From Aphelenchoides besseyi (taxonomy: Eukaryota; Nematoda; Chromadorea; Rhabditida; Aphelenchoididae), in NCBI GenBank assembly GCA_024699855.1, contig JAMPIQ010000002.1, forward strand, positions 5,518,001-5,582,000: a DNA stretch of 64,000 nt. The letters are read 5' to 3'. Positions 46,443 to 58,053 of the stretch are shown here, piece after piece. The translations under genes and the position numbers were made by a program. Below the pieces are notes generated by a model. That model saw only the letters and a program-made list of their open reading frames with translations. It was not told the DNA's origin and made no database searches. How positions within the stretch are numbered: position 1 is the first letter of the stretch; each line of letters starts with the position of its first letter.

Positions 46443-47697
46443 AACGAACAATCTGAATACCCGTCCATTCTCTACCGGTTTTCTGTAACCCACCGTTTTG
46501 CTACCGGATTAAAAATCAATCGAGCACTTTAATTACCACTCCTAAATAATCTCAATCACCTCCAAGACTTTTCAAGGCTTTATGTCACTTTTTGACTCAA
46601 CAGTCAACTCCCAATAACACAGTGCAATGCGTTTCATTTTGTATTTGCCATCTTATAACGGTCCGTAAAACCTATGATTCTGTTTCTCGGTATTTATTTC
46701 GAATAGCATTTATGTTTTCAATTAACCAAAGATCATCTAGTTGTTAGATTGTCGCATTTGAAGGGAATAAATAATTGTGTTTGCAATCTGTGGATTCAAC
46801 CGGCTGATCAAACAGCTGAATCGTAATAACAACTAATCACTGGGTATAGAAAGTATTCTGACCAGAAGTTAACATCTCAGGGCAATCCGATTTGAATTGA
46901 CGTAAAACCCTTATATCACGCCATCTCTAGTTTGATCCGAGATTACCGGCCAAAACATCAGAAGTTTCGAGATTCCGAGCGAGTCGGCAACACGAAAAAC
47001 AGACAGCTTTTACGCTGATTGGAAATTGCGAAAGGTTGCAAAATTCGAAAGCCATGTTGAAGATTTCATGTTGTGTACGTTGTGAATTCCGCAACTACAA
47101 TCATTGCCATTGCAATATCGCTAAAAGCGACCTTTCAACAGTCGAAAATCGAATGAAATCTGAAGTTGAAGTGTTTTCTGTTTTTAAATGAAATACCGTA
47201 GGAATACTTCTTTTGGTAATCCCTTAGACCAAAAAATGTTTATGACCTTTCTGCTGACAAGATGAGCACGAATAAGCATACGGTATGGTAGTCACGGCTA
47301 CTTTCCTTTGATTAGATTTTGTTGTGATTCAATGATAATACTCAAATTCCATTAGGCAAATGTAATTAGTTTAATGTTTTTTCATTTGATGACGACATAA
47401 CGGTCACAATCTGAACCAACAAACTGGACAAGTGCTCTTAACAGACGTTCAAAACGAAACCACTTCAAATTATCAGCAGACAACTCGAATTTCTTCAAGT
47501 GTTTAGCGCAAATTTGACGCTCTTCATCGTGCAATTGATATTTTTTGTGCGTTTCGAACTTACGTCTAATGTGCGTGTTTAGTCGTCGTCGACGATTATG
47601 AAGACTTGCGATCGGATTGTTGTGTTTCTGCTAAGCGTACGACAAGCACTTGGCCGAGTCCCGAGTGCTCAGCGATTATCATTTTTCGATGTCCACG
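46443..47697. other. 3' flank of OTX and upstream region of the proline-rich gene
   Basis: No gene supported. An AATAAATAA at about 46768-46776 may end the OTX transcript. The right end holds the TATA box of the next gene. Confidence 0.35.
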
Positions 47698-47705
47698 TAT
47701 AAAAG
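47698..47705 (+). promoter_or_regulatory. TATA box of the proline-rich secreted gene
   Basis: A perfect TATAAAAG lies 57 bp before the ATG at 47763. This spacing decides the start: the longer upstream frames at 47598 and 47606 would run through the box and do not splice in phase. Confidence 0.65.
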
Positions 47706-47762
47706 CGAACAAGCAGAAGCGTCAAATCTACGGTCCAGGCAGTTTGCTCATTGTCCACTACA

Positions 47763-48622
47763 ATGAATTCGGTGGTGTTCGGAATTACGTAAGTTTTCCA
47801 TTTGCACATTGATCTAGGAATCTTCTTAGAATCTTTTCATCGGTCTCCAATATCGCGTTAGCTCAGTTCTTCAGTCCACCTTATGGTTTAGCTCCACCAC
47901 CAATTCCCAGTGGTTATTTTGATGCCGCCGCAGCTTATGCATCGCCTTATGGAGTAGTTCCACCGCCTTATAGTGCCGTTCCACCACCGCCTTATGGTGC
48001 CTTTCCGCCACCGCCTTATGGTTCTCAGCCTCTTTACCAAGAGTATGCTTTGAGTCAACCAGCCCCTGCATTTCCACAACCGCCTCCATATGGAATCGCT
48101 GGAATTGCTCCACCGCCGTTTGGTATCGCTCCTCAAGCTCCTGCGTTTTCTCCTCAACCATTTTATTCACCGTTGCCTCCACCGATGATCCCTCAATTCT
48201 CGCCTCCCATTTTGCCGGCTCCAATTCCACCACCTCCACCTGCTGTGGGAATTCCAGTACCGGTAAGAATTCATTTATAACATCTCGATGTTTGTTATAA
48301 CCATGTCTTATTGTCAACAGATAAATGTATTAATCTCAATGTTTCTCAGGTACCAGTTGCTTCGGCCTATTTGTGCAAGATGACAACATGTAAGAAACAA
48401 GAATCACCTCCATCAGTGGTTATCAAACTCACTGGACCAAGTGACAACGGATCTCAACAACAAACCGGGAGTGTTCAGCGTAGTCCAATGAGCTCAAACT
48501 CCTCACCCATTATGCGTTCACCTCCAGCCAATCCAACACCAATCAATGGCCGTCAAATGAGTCCACCAATGGGCATGAACGGAAACGGCTGCTCACCGAA
48601 CAACCGAAACGGTGGTTGTTGA
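47763..48622 (+). CDS. Secreted proline-rich structural protein
   Basis: Exon 1 (MNSVVFGIT) ends in phase 2 at GTAAGT and joins IFSSVSNIALA, together a signal peptide cleaved before QFF. The mature protein has about 125 residues of Pro, Tyr, Gly and Ala with repeats such as PPPYG, then a short exon with two Cys pairs (YLCKMTTCKK) and a Ser/Pro/Asn-rich end finishing NGCSPNNRNGGC. No enzymatic domain. Such proteins are typical of nematode cuticle, eggshell or gland matrices; the strong TATA box suggests bulk, stage-limited expression. AATAAA is at 48679-48684. Confidence 0.72.
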
Positions 48623-48678
48623 TCGTATTATTGCAATTTGTTTGTAAATATCGTCTTTTCTGAATTGTTAAAAAGGTG

Positions 48679-48684
48679 AATAAA
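48679..48684 (+). terminator. Poly(A) signal AATAAA of the proline-rich gene
   Basis: Lies 57 nt after the stop at 48622 and 45 nt before the next ATG (48729), which follows a T-rich run ending TTTTTGAG. That arrangement resembles nematode operon junctions. Confidence 0.55.
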
Positions 48685-48728
48685 ACCGAAACAAAAATCT
48701 CATTTTTCTTTTTGGATCTGTTTTTGAG

Positions 48729-49407
48729 ATGGCTGCCAAAAAGTTAGCGTTTATGACAAATGAACGTTGGATTTGGTGTGCCGAGAAACCGGATATCGAG
48801 TTGCTCGAACCCCAATCGTTGAACGTTACCATCGACAAAAATTCGCTCCTATTTGGCAATCAAATGGAACGTCCACAGCAAACACAGACGATCAGGATTA
48901 CGAACAACGGCGATCGTTCGGTTGCTTTCAAGGTTATGACCAGTGACAATTATACGTATTTTGTCAACAAGGTATTTGGTTGCCTTCTGTTTGTTAACTG
49001 TGTTTTCAGATCGATGGTATCATTGCGGGACGTCATTTGAATGGAATGCCGTACGCACGTTGCAAAAACTTTTTCGATCTTGTGGTTTCCAGACGTCCAA
49101 CCAACTGCTTCACAACCAACAAGTTCTATCAAAAAGCGTATCTTTGCAATAAGTTCGTTTGTTTGATCACTAATATCGACTGTTTGTTTTAGTTCGCGCA
49201 AAGATCGTCTTTTCATTCTCATCGCTCCGGTTTTCGGTTGCACATCTTCAGCAGCCGCATTGTTCAACGTCGCTAGCGGCTACGAAAAGCTGCGTGTTCG
49301 TTTGGTTTTGTGAGTTCATTGTCGTCTGATGTTTCGTTCAACACCCTTTCAGTGTAGCAAATACGCCGGATAAAGGGAAAAATGATGTGTTAAAAGTGGA
49401 TAACTGA
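48729..49407 (+). CDS. MSP-domain protein with an insertion
   Basis: Four exons, about 180 residues. The N-terminal half is an MSP-type immunoglobulin fold: LNVTIDKNSLLFG, TQTIRITNNGDRSVAFKV, MTSDNYTYFVNK and IDGIIAG, where the family has L-x-F, L-x-N, V-A-F-K-V-x-T-T and G-x-I. After that, about 40 residues rich in Cys, Arg and Asn interrupt the fold before KDRLFILIAPV and the closing strand KLRVRLVFVANT. Members include sperm cytoskeletal MSP and VAP-type ER contact proteins; there is no membrane anchor here. Its start lies 107 bp after the proline-rich gene. Confidence 0.6.
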
Positions 49408-49598
49408 TAACCGCAAAGACTTCATTGAACATTCGACAGTAAATTTGTGGTATTTATTGGAATAAACACTAGTATGACAAGCCGATTTTTGGTCTTAGAA
49501 CGAAGAACACAGCCGATTAGTTTCTGGCATTTCACTGATTGCAGCAAATGGGTTATTTTATAGTCGGTTTGTTCAGATAGATTTCTGGGAAGAGTGTG

Positions 49599-50764
49599 AT
49601 GTCGAAAAGTAAGAAAACAGATAGTGAAGTGGAAGACATAAAAATGGATGGTATGTTTAGACTGTTATATAGTTAAGCTGGAATTTTTAAGAGGACGACA
49701 GTAAAGAGATCGATGAGGAAGAGTCCGAGGATGAGGGCTCGAGTGATGATGAGTTGGTTGAAGACGACAAGATCGCTGAGATGGATAAACTTAATTTCGA
49801 CTTTGAAGCTCTGCCACCGGACAGCGAAGATGTGAATCAGATTGCCAACTTACTAACTCAGGTTAGATTTTCATAACGTTTATTTTATCTTAATTTTAAG
49901 ATATTCCTTCGTACGGACATCAAATTCGAGGAGTTTGCAAAAGCGATTGTTGACCAATCACCTGCTGGTTGTGTATTCAAGAGCACCGAAGAATGTGCGG
50001 ATGAGGAAAACGAGGATGCAGTCTACGGAGTTTCCTCGACTGTTTCGTTCACAAATGAACAGGTTTGACTTCTTTCTTGGTTCTATACCTTTGCGCGGTT
50101 TAGACATTTGGTGTCGGAGAGTTTTTGTTGCAAAGAGCAAAGAAATACGCTGACAAGGAGATGACAAGAAGATTGGAAAAGTTGTTCTCAAACTTGTCCG
50201 AGTCAAAAGTTGGTTTTGTGGTCAACGAACGGATGTTGCACTTTCCGGCTCAAATCGCTGGTCCAACTTTGAGGGCTTTGAAGTGAGGGATTGGTTGTTT
50301 TCATTGTTTATTGTCGTGATTTCAGAAACGATATCGAGAACGACAATGTTTTAAAAACACTGAAAACGTTCATTTTGATTTTGAAAGTGCGATTCAACGA
50401 AACTTCGTCCGCAGCTTCGAATTCGACCACCGAAACGGCCAAACCAAAAGGAAAAGCGGCCAAAAAACGCGCGTTGGCCGATAAACTTTCGAATGCAGAG
50501 ATGATTTACGATAACGAGGAGGAGATGTTGCTCTTTGAGGTCGTTCAAAACACTCATTTATTTATTTTGATTATGATTTAGGCCAACGATCAAACTTCGT
50601 TCTCTTATTTCCAATATCCCGTTCACTTCGACGTCGAGAAGCAGAGCAAATTTCACGTCGTTCGTCGAAACAACGAGACTTATTATCCATACAGACGTGT
50701 CTGTCTACTTAATCGAGAACAACTCTTCGAATTCTGCGACAAAGTTGCTACCGCGTTCTCCTAA
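49599..50764 (+). CDS. BCCIP: BCCIP/BCP1 family nuclear protein
   Basis: Starts MSKSKKTDSEVEDIKMD and continues with an acidic stretch (EESEDEGSSDDE), then the family core: VNFDFEAL-like LNFDFEALPPDSEDV, ANLLTQIF, FGVGEFLL and VGFVVNERMLHFPAQIAGP, a Lys/Ala-rich insertion, and the conserved end FSYFQYPVHFDVEKQSKF with PYRRVCLLNREQLFEF. Six or so exons join in frame. BCCIP binds BRCA2 and p21 in animals; yeast Bcp1 is an Rpl23 chaperone. Nuclear, with roles in ribosome assembly and genome stability. The next gene starts 50 bp after its stop. Confidence 0.92.
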
Positions 50765-50814
50765 GATTTCTCATCGTTAATTGTTTGTTGTTGATTATTA
50801 GTAAATTATAGACA

Positions 50815-51428
50815 ATGAATCAGTTTCTATTCTTGTTCAGTCTTTTGTTCTTGGCAGCGTTTGGGAGTTTGGACAACTGGACTTCGACTAAAAATCGTCA
50901 AGTTGCAACCGATTCGCATGAACACTCTCCAAATGTCACTGTGCTTCTCGATGATGAAAATCCTCAAGCTCGTTGTAATCAAACTGTTTGCATCGCATTA
51001 ACTTTAACGCTGTTCATTTGCAGGCTATGATTCGCGACTGGCTGTAAGTTTTCCAATTTGTTGTCTTTGTTTACAGGACATAACGAGCAATTTAGAGCTA
51101 CTTGAACACTGGTCTCAGCTACTACGCACACGATATGGGCAGTCTATCGAAATACATTTTGGATCAAGTAAAAAAGCCGTGAACACGGATCCTAAAGTCT
51201 AGAAACTTGTAGATCGTTCGTGCTCGAATGTCCGGCTATTGGCTTGTGCACTCGGAGATGATTCAAAACCGAAGACAAGGACTAGGTAATTGCCGATTGA
51301 ATTAAAATCGTAATTCTTTGTTTTTCGATTGGCAAACTCTCACTAACGGTGACTTATTTGGTTCGACGAGCTCTCATGGATGCTATTACCACGACACGCA
51401 GACTTTCGTGATTATATTGCGTTATTAG
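50815..51428 (+). CDS. Small secreted protein of unknown family
   Basis: MNQFLFLFSLLFLAAFGSLD is a signal peptide. The best spliced reading joins ENPQARCYDSRLA to SYLNTGLSYYAHDMGSL and YILDQKLVDRSCSNVRLL, then a last exon SSHGCYYHD, about 135 residues with a handful of cysteines. Phases agree at the first joins; the final acceptor is less certain. No family recognised. The start lies only 50 bp after BCCIP with no AATAAA between them, so co-transcription is likely. Confidence 0.5.
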
Positions 51429-51621
51429 ATTCACAATTGAACAGCGCATTTTGAATTGCCAATCACGTGGACAAACTTCTTAAATAAACATGAGCAAACA
51501 AACTTCGATTACTGAAACAGAAGATTCAATAAGAACGTAGTGATGACACGTGACAGCTCTCAATTCCATTGAGCTGTTTCAGCATCTCTTTTTCTCGGCT
51601 TTTAAATCATATCGTCCAAGT

Positions 51622-53084
51622 ATGTCGCGTGAGCGAAGAAATCATCTAAAACAACTTACCGAGTGTCCTGTTTGTTACTCCACTCTCTTGGATCCGCGAA
51701 TTTTGCAATGTGGGCATTCGGTTTGTGGAGAATGTGTAACAAAACTTTCGGATGATATGCGCGATCAAGGATTGGATGAATTCGAGTGTCCCGAATGTCG
51801 TCGACGGCATTCAATCAACATTGAGCTTCCAAGAGATTTTCGATTGAAACGTAAATAGAGATTTGTTCTTTCGCTTAACTTTTTGCTTCAGAAATCATCG
51901 AGCAGATGTCTGACGACGTGAACAACATCTCGGTTATGAATCTGCAAGGTGAACATTCCGACTCATCAATCGTTCCGGAGAAAACGAAATGCCGTCGCTG
52001 TAGAATTGAACGTGATGGCGGCGAAATCTACGTTTGTACCACATGCAGCAACGATTTCAAAGCGGTGAGTTGGAAAAACTAGAATACGAAAACTGAATCT
52101 TTAGGGTTGGATTTGTTCTGTTTGTGTACTTAAACATCACCGCATGCACGATGTGCGAAGTCTCATCGATGCTTTTCAACTGAAAACATTGGAAACCACA
52201 TCCGACAACAAAAACTTGATCGAGAAGATTAGTGTGAACTCGGAGTTCTATTTTAATCGATATAACATTCAAAAGGAGCAAGTAGTTCTGGTGCTTTAAA
52301 AGTACAACTAGCAAGTTAAGCAACTGATTTAGATTGTGCAATCTTTGAAGGCATTTTGTGATCAACTACAAACAGAAATCGAGGAAAACTTTTCTCGAAA
52401 CCACATTCAACTGGCAGCCACTATAAACCGCTACTTGGATGAGGTTGGAATACTAAATGTGTTTTCATTGGTTTTGTTTAGATCTTCAACGAAATGAACA
52501 CAATTCTCAACGAAGCGGACAATTTAATCTTTGCAATGTGCATGAAGATTTTAAGCAACTTTCAACGTCATTTCCGTCTTCCGAACGAGTCAATGGAATT
52601 GTTCAAACACAAAATAGCGGCCAATGAAACCGTTGATTTACACTCGTTGTTATCGACGAGTTCCGGTTTACTCTCCGATTCGAACAATCAAAACTATTTG
52701 GCCGAATTGGAAACTTGCTCTCATAACTGTAGTACGCCTACATTGGCAAGCACTCGGGAATTCGTTGATACCCTGAATCCATCGTACGATTAACTTCAAA
52801 CTGTTATATTACATCGATTTCAGTCGACATGTTCACGACACTCAATTCTACAATGGGTTTCTTCAGCCAACAACAAGCAATCCAGAGCTCAGCCCGGTTC
52901 CAATGCTACGATCTGCACCGACGAGCCCAAGAATCGATCAAACGTAAATGCTTCCAACATCCTTCTAATACACGCATTTATTTCCAGTAACAGTCGAGAC
53001 ATCATTCCGAATTCAAATCGCGGCCATCGTGGTGGATATGGAACAAAACTTCTGAGTCATCGACGACAAACTCGACAACGCTAA
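51622..53084 (+). CDS. RING/B-box (TRIM-type) protein
   Basis: Starts MSRERRNHLKQLTECPVCYS. The RING finger is complete (CPVC, C-G-H, C-G-E-C, CPEC), followed by a B-box-like zinc region with CRRC, CTTCS, CSVC and HHRMH, a helical region of about 200 residues compatible with the TRIM coiled coil, and a Ser-rich tail ending TRQR. RBCC proteins are usually E3 ubiquitin ligases. No NHL, B30.2 or filamin domain follows, so it is a short TRIM. Two upstream ATGs exist but the RING is fully included from 51622. Stop TAA is at 53082-53084. Confidence 0.85.
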
Positions 53085-53252
53085 GCAATTGACTTGAGTT
53101 ATCTTTATTTATTGCATTTCATGGCTTCTTTCTTATTTAAATATACCAATAAATACGGGAATCACTTTTGTTTGTTGACTTCGTATCCTCATGTTTTTAT
53201 CATGTTCTATTATTTCAATGAGTTCTATTGTTTAAATGAATTCGAGTTACAG

Positions 53253-54317
53253 ATGATCGACGATTACGAAATTCGGCGGAATCTATGGGAGTCGGGAATC
53301 GCAGTTGAATTTCGCTTGGACAATGCAGATAACGTGTTTCATACCGCTATGCCCTACTACGTAATCTTATTCACTGTCGACTTATTTCAACAATGTTTTC
53401 AGACTATTCTGCCAAGACGGGAGTATTTCCCGTTGGTTTTGGGAAAAGCTATGCAGTTCTTTTCGAACGTTTTGGGCGAAGTCGAAAACATTACTGACGC
53501 GTGGTTAGAAGCCGATGGCATTCCATTGAAATGGCATCATCCCGTTGGTGTCTTGTTTGATTTGCATTCCGGGGCCGAGAATCTTCCATGGACGGTGATT
53601 GTCAAATTCATGGGTTAGCAGCTTCATAAGAACATTCAAATGTTATCGGTTTTCAGGATCAGGTCGTCAATCTTCGAGCAGCACAAAGGTTAATGGTTGA
53701 TTTTGAACTTATCATTTAACAAAGATTCTAGGAATTCCCAGCTGAAGTAATCCGCGGCTCGAGAGAGGCAATGAAGAATTGTTTTTTCCAAACGATCAAA
53801 GAAGCCGATCAGCTGAAACACAAAGGTCAAGCGTTTGACGCAATGGACTCCGTAGAACACGCGAAGTTGTTTGATAGCATTTGTAATGGTGAGTCATCTG
53901 ATAAATCCAACTGATAAATCTCATGAACTTCAGGCAAATTTGATGACTTTTGGTCTGTGAATAGCAAGTTAATGGCTTTGGATGGAGAAGGGAAATTTGG
54001 TTACATACCAATACGATTTCATGAGGTTTGTACGAACATTACGATCAATTAAGATTGTGTTTTAGCTTGGAAAACCGTTTCGTCAAAGCCTAATAAAAAC
54101 AAAGAAAGATGGCGAAGATGGAAGTGAGATGCTACTCAAAGATGCTGTCAAATTGGTTTATCAAAATGAGGAGATTTGTGAGAACTCGACGTTTATAACT
54201 CACGGTGTGGAGATTCCATTGGAGACGCCCGTAGTGTGGCTGGCAAGAAATCTTTCTTATCCGGACAATTTTCTTCACTTCGTAATTAAACGTCGAAACT
54301 CATCAATTTCAACATGA
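53253..54317 (+). CDS. ATG5: ATG5 autophagy protein
   Basis: Five or six exons. An intron at 53358-53402 must be removed so that AMPYY joins TILPRREYFPL, matching ATG5 EPYYLLLPR. Further family blocks: DGIPLKWHHPVGVLFDL, PWTVIVKF, IKEADQLKHKGQ (its first Lys corresponds to the ATG12 conjugation site), FWSVNSKLM, YIPIRFHE, and the C-terminal ETPVVWLARNLSYPDNFLH. ATG5 conjugated to ATG12 forms, with ATG16, the E3-like complex that lipidates ATG8 on forming autophagosomes. The ATG follows directly on a TTACAG acceptor at 53252, a candidate trans-splice site. Confidence 0.95.
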
Positions 54318-54684
54318 CTACGCGGGTACCAATGATCACAATTGTTTGCTTGTTTCTGTAACATAAAGTTAATCGAACATTCTGATGACAAATCTGCACC
54401 ACTTTTTTGAAAATGCCCACACAGCGAGTATTATAAGCAATTGTTTCTGGTCTTTCACTTCATACGTGGGGTCATAAAGACACGAAAGATTGGATCTTCA
54501 CTTTTTGTGTCTTCCAATCACTTTCAGACGGACGTGAGTAGTGGATGAGTTTTATCCACTAGTCCAAAAGTTGATGGGTCAAAGCGTGTCCGTGCGTCCA
54601 AAAATTAGCTGGTTTGATCGAGAGTTTGATCAATCGGTCGCATTCTGTTGAGTTTGTGGCTGCAATCGGTTTGCAATAGTTAGA
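54318..54684. other. Intergenic between ATG5 and the Thr-rich gene
   Basis: No gene or clear signal; presumably the 3' end of ATG5 and the promoter of the next gene. Confidence 0.3.
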
Positions 54685-56016
54685 ATGCGATTCCTTTCGG
54701 CTCTTACTGTTTTCTGGGTTCTATCATGTGTCGTTGGTGAGCAGAATGAAGACCAAAAAGTGTGCTGCATGATTTAAAGCTCAACATTTCAATCGGTTTT
54801 TCAGAAATCATCTTTTAGTCGATACGTTGAATACGCTGAAACCCCCTTCCTTCGACCCTCGTATTTTTCTGTTCCTTATCGTATTTCACCGCAGACCACG
54901 TATCAATACATGTATGAATTTGACAGTTGATAGTTGAAAGGATTTTTAATTTTCAGGTCAAATGAAATGTTTGCCCATTTGGTGCGTGAACATGTTCGAC
55001 ATCAACAGCGAATTCGACTCGCTCATCAGCAGCGCCAACAACTTCAACACGCGAATGAGCCGATTCTTCGAGGAGTTTTGCACATCAACGAACTTCGTCA
55101 GACTCCGTATCGTCGATACTCGCACAATGCAACCGTCGCGATGACCTACGAAGAGAAGCGACGAAGATGGAAGGAAGAATTGAAAAACAAAATGCGTGGA
55201 CAAAAAACTCCTCCACGACAAATTGGTAGCAGATCGAATGCTGTTGGAACTGCTGGTCGTTATTACATCACGTTTAATCCGTACAGTAATGCGTAAGTAT
55301 TTCTAAAAGAAGGTAATTTGCTGTTTTCTTAGCTATCAAGTCTCCAGACGATTACCATCGTATGTCAAATTGGAAGATTTCGAAAATACCGTGTAAGAAT
55401 TAGAGTTCGTCAGCTTTCATTCTTACTTTTCAGCAAACCAGACGATCTTCTTGCCACGGTATTAACAACCACAACGAGCACCACTTCAACTCCACCGCCG
55501 CCAATTGTCATCACTCAGGAAACAATTGCAATTTCGAACGATATCGAGCAATCAGTGAGTGTGTCATCTGGAATAAAAACTCGACCAACTTCATCGGTCC
55601 GACAACTTCTTAATCTCAATTACTACGACGATGAATTCGAATCCATGGATGAAAATTACAACGATGAACCTGACACAACCACAACAACTCAAGCTCCTAC
55701 GACAACCACACGCCTACTAACCACAACTCGACCGTTGTTCACGACAACACGTTTGCCTTCAACGACTGAGCAAATTATCTATCCAATTGCAATGCAAAGT
55801 ACAACGACGACTAGAAGACCATTAGTTCAACCGACACGTTCGTTATTTGGTAGTTACGAAGATGTCGACGAAGAATCGGATGAAGACGAAGATTTCGTTT
55901 GGTTTAAACCCACTCGTCAGAGCGCTACATCACGCTCGTCTAACGGGCCACCAACGATCACAGAAGATGAGCCGACTTCTGATCCGTTCAGAATCATTGT
56001 ACACGGAGATCAATAG
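54685..56016 (+). CDS. Secreted Thr-rich protein of unknown function
   Basis: MRFLSALTVFWVLSCVV is the signal peptide. Using donors at GTGTGC (after DQK) and at GTATCA (about 54899), the exons stay in one frame: SSFSRYVEYAETPFL, SNEMFAHLVREHVRHQQ, a basic region EEKRRRWKEELKNK, GRYYITFNPYSNA, then two Thr-rich segments (TTTTTQAPTTTT, TTRLLTTTR) and an acidic DVDEESDEDED near the end. Not recognised. It faces HAAO with 81 bp between stop codons. A glycosylated matrix or surface protein is the simplest reading. Confidence 0.6.
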
Positions 56017-56097
56017 TCGTTTTGTTTCTATTTATTGTGACATTTTGTTACATTAAAAATCGTTGTTAATCGTAGAATAGAATTCCTATTTGTGCAT

Positions 56098-57214
56098 TCA
56101 TTTTGGAGGAATCGAAGCAACCAAACAAACGCCATCAGCAATCTTTAACGTAACTTTGCTTTTCGGTTTAACTCGTGTAGCGAAATATGATTGGATTTTC
56201 GTACTTTCGGATTCGTAGATCAATTCACCACTACCCCGCTAAAAAACAGTAGATGAGTAAGAGTTGCGAGGAAATACCTGAAATAACAAAACTAGTTCAT
56301 TAGCTTCAGCTTTCAGTTGATGAGTCCCATTGCCGTAGAGGATCAGTTGAGCTCGAGCATCAACTTCCTTGAACAAATGTTGAGGCGTTTTACTGAACCC
56401 TAAGATTATTTTTATTTGACGCAAAGTACTTACTTTATCTCGGTCAAGTTCTTGTCAATATACTCAGCCAAATTAATTGGCGATGGCAATTTTAGATTCT
56501 TTGGTTTGTACGGAGCTTCTCGTTCAAACGATCCGTCTCCCGGTTTTCCATTCGCTTTTTCAGCGCTCTCGTTAAATTTTCTGATAACCGGTGGAAGATC
56601 TTTCACCACATCTTTCAAATGAAACCATCGTTCCCATAAGATCTGATTGTCAGTTCCGTCTACAAAGTATCTAAAGTTGTAGATCTTAAATGAGATTACA
56701 GTTAGTTTCCTTAACCTCACGCAATCGTATTCATCAGAACTACGCTCTCTTTCGACCACACAACCCAAAGTCTGATAATTGTTGTTATGGTTGTTTCATG
56801 AGCAAACTCACGTTTTCAAAACGTTGAGGAGAATGTTCAACATAGGCGGGCAAAAGAAAGAGTTCACCTTCGCGTATTTTAACGTCTTTTTGAATTCCGT
56901 TCTCGACCACTTTCAAAACCATGTCGCCTTTAATTTGGAAGAAGATCTGAAATAGCGATCGAGCTGATTAACAATCACCCCACAGACCTCTTCGCCTTCT
57001 TCCAAATGGTAGTCATTTCTGGAATTGGGACCTCCAACGAAAAAGACTTTTAACTGCTCCGAGAACCTGAATTGAAAGTTTGAAGCCCAAAATATACAGG
57101 AACTTACATGCATTTATTGCAAACTGGTGGCGTGAAATCCTTTCGATTGCTCTCGACCCATTGGTTTGTATCGAAAACAGTAACCGCCGAATCTCGACTC
57201 TCAAAATTAGACAT
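56098..57214 (-). CDS. HAAO: 3-hydroxyanthranilate 3,4-dioxygenase
   Basis: About seven exons, starting [19 protein letters not shown]. The cupin core is clear: [17 protein letters not shown] supplies the iron-binding His and Glu, [10 protein letters not shown] follows, and [11 protein letters not shown] gives the second His and the substrate-binding Arg region. [19 protein letters not shown] and [11 protein letters not shown] match the second half. The enzyme opens 3-hydroxyanthranilate to the precursor of quinolinate in kynurenine-dependent NAD synthesis, in the cytosol. Stop TGA (plus 56098-56100); its poly(A) signal at 56036-56031 reaches into the 3' UTR of the convergent gene. Confidence 0.95.
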
Positions 57215-58053
57215 CTTGATTGTAATTAAAAAGTGCAACTTTCAAGAATAAAATACACGACGTAGTTACTGCTCTCTTATACGATCATCAATCCAATGAT
57301 AAGAACGAGCAAAAGAAGACAAACAGCGCGCGGTTTTCAATCATTACTGTCATTGAAAGTCGTTTGTGTAAACAACCAACTAGATGATTGCTGTCAGAAC
57401 GTGACTGTTGCTCATAATCGCCGTAGAAGTAAATCAGCAAGGTGCTCGAATATACCAAGCGAAAACACTAAACTTGATGTGTTTAAAAGCTCATGTTTCA
57501 CGACTTTCAATCACAAAAAATAGTATCAGTTGAGTTTCAATGTCAACGTAGTTGATCACCAGACTCAAAATCATTTGTTGTTTGAGGACAACATCTGAAC
57601 AAGCGAATTTTCTTTTGAAGTTGAAATGTTAAGCTCGAAGAACTGTTAGCCGATTGATGTCATTCATCAATGCGAAAGCTACTTATTTAACATAAAAATT
57701 AGATTTCATCATACTCTCGGCCCTGTAGAATCTTAAGAATAAACGTGAGTTTTGTTGTTCAAATTGAATTTCTGTAAAGGAGTGTGGTCCTGTGGTTTCA
57801 ACGTCAATTAACAGGCGCACAATAAGATGTTTTGCAACGCAAATTTACCATAGATACCACTTCGCAGACACTTTCGCTCAAAAGTGACCGAATAAACGCA
57901 ATCGATTTGCGCGTCTTGAGTCCCTTGTGAGTCGACTTTCGCATTCTCTGCGTTCGGTCATCCAACCGCCGAGTTCTTCTCGTTGCGTCAAGAAAAACAA
58001 TGGTTCCTATTTCGCTAATATTGAGATTTTAGTATTTCGAACGACTTCGAACT
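57215..58053. other. Divergent promoter region of HAAO and otubain
   Basis: No gene supported. A GATTTTAG acceptor-like site about 20 bp before the otubain start (near 58033) may mark a 5' UTR intron or trans-splice site. Confidence 0.35.

Noticed and set aside
47598..47830. Alternative upstream starts for the proline-rich gene
   Set aside because: They run across the TATA box and do not splice in phase into the proline-rich frame.
47871..48317. 148-codon minus-strand frame rich in His, Val and Glu
   Set aside because: A shadow of the Pro/Tyr-rich coding repeats on the plus strand.
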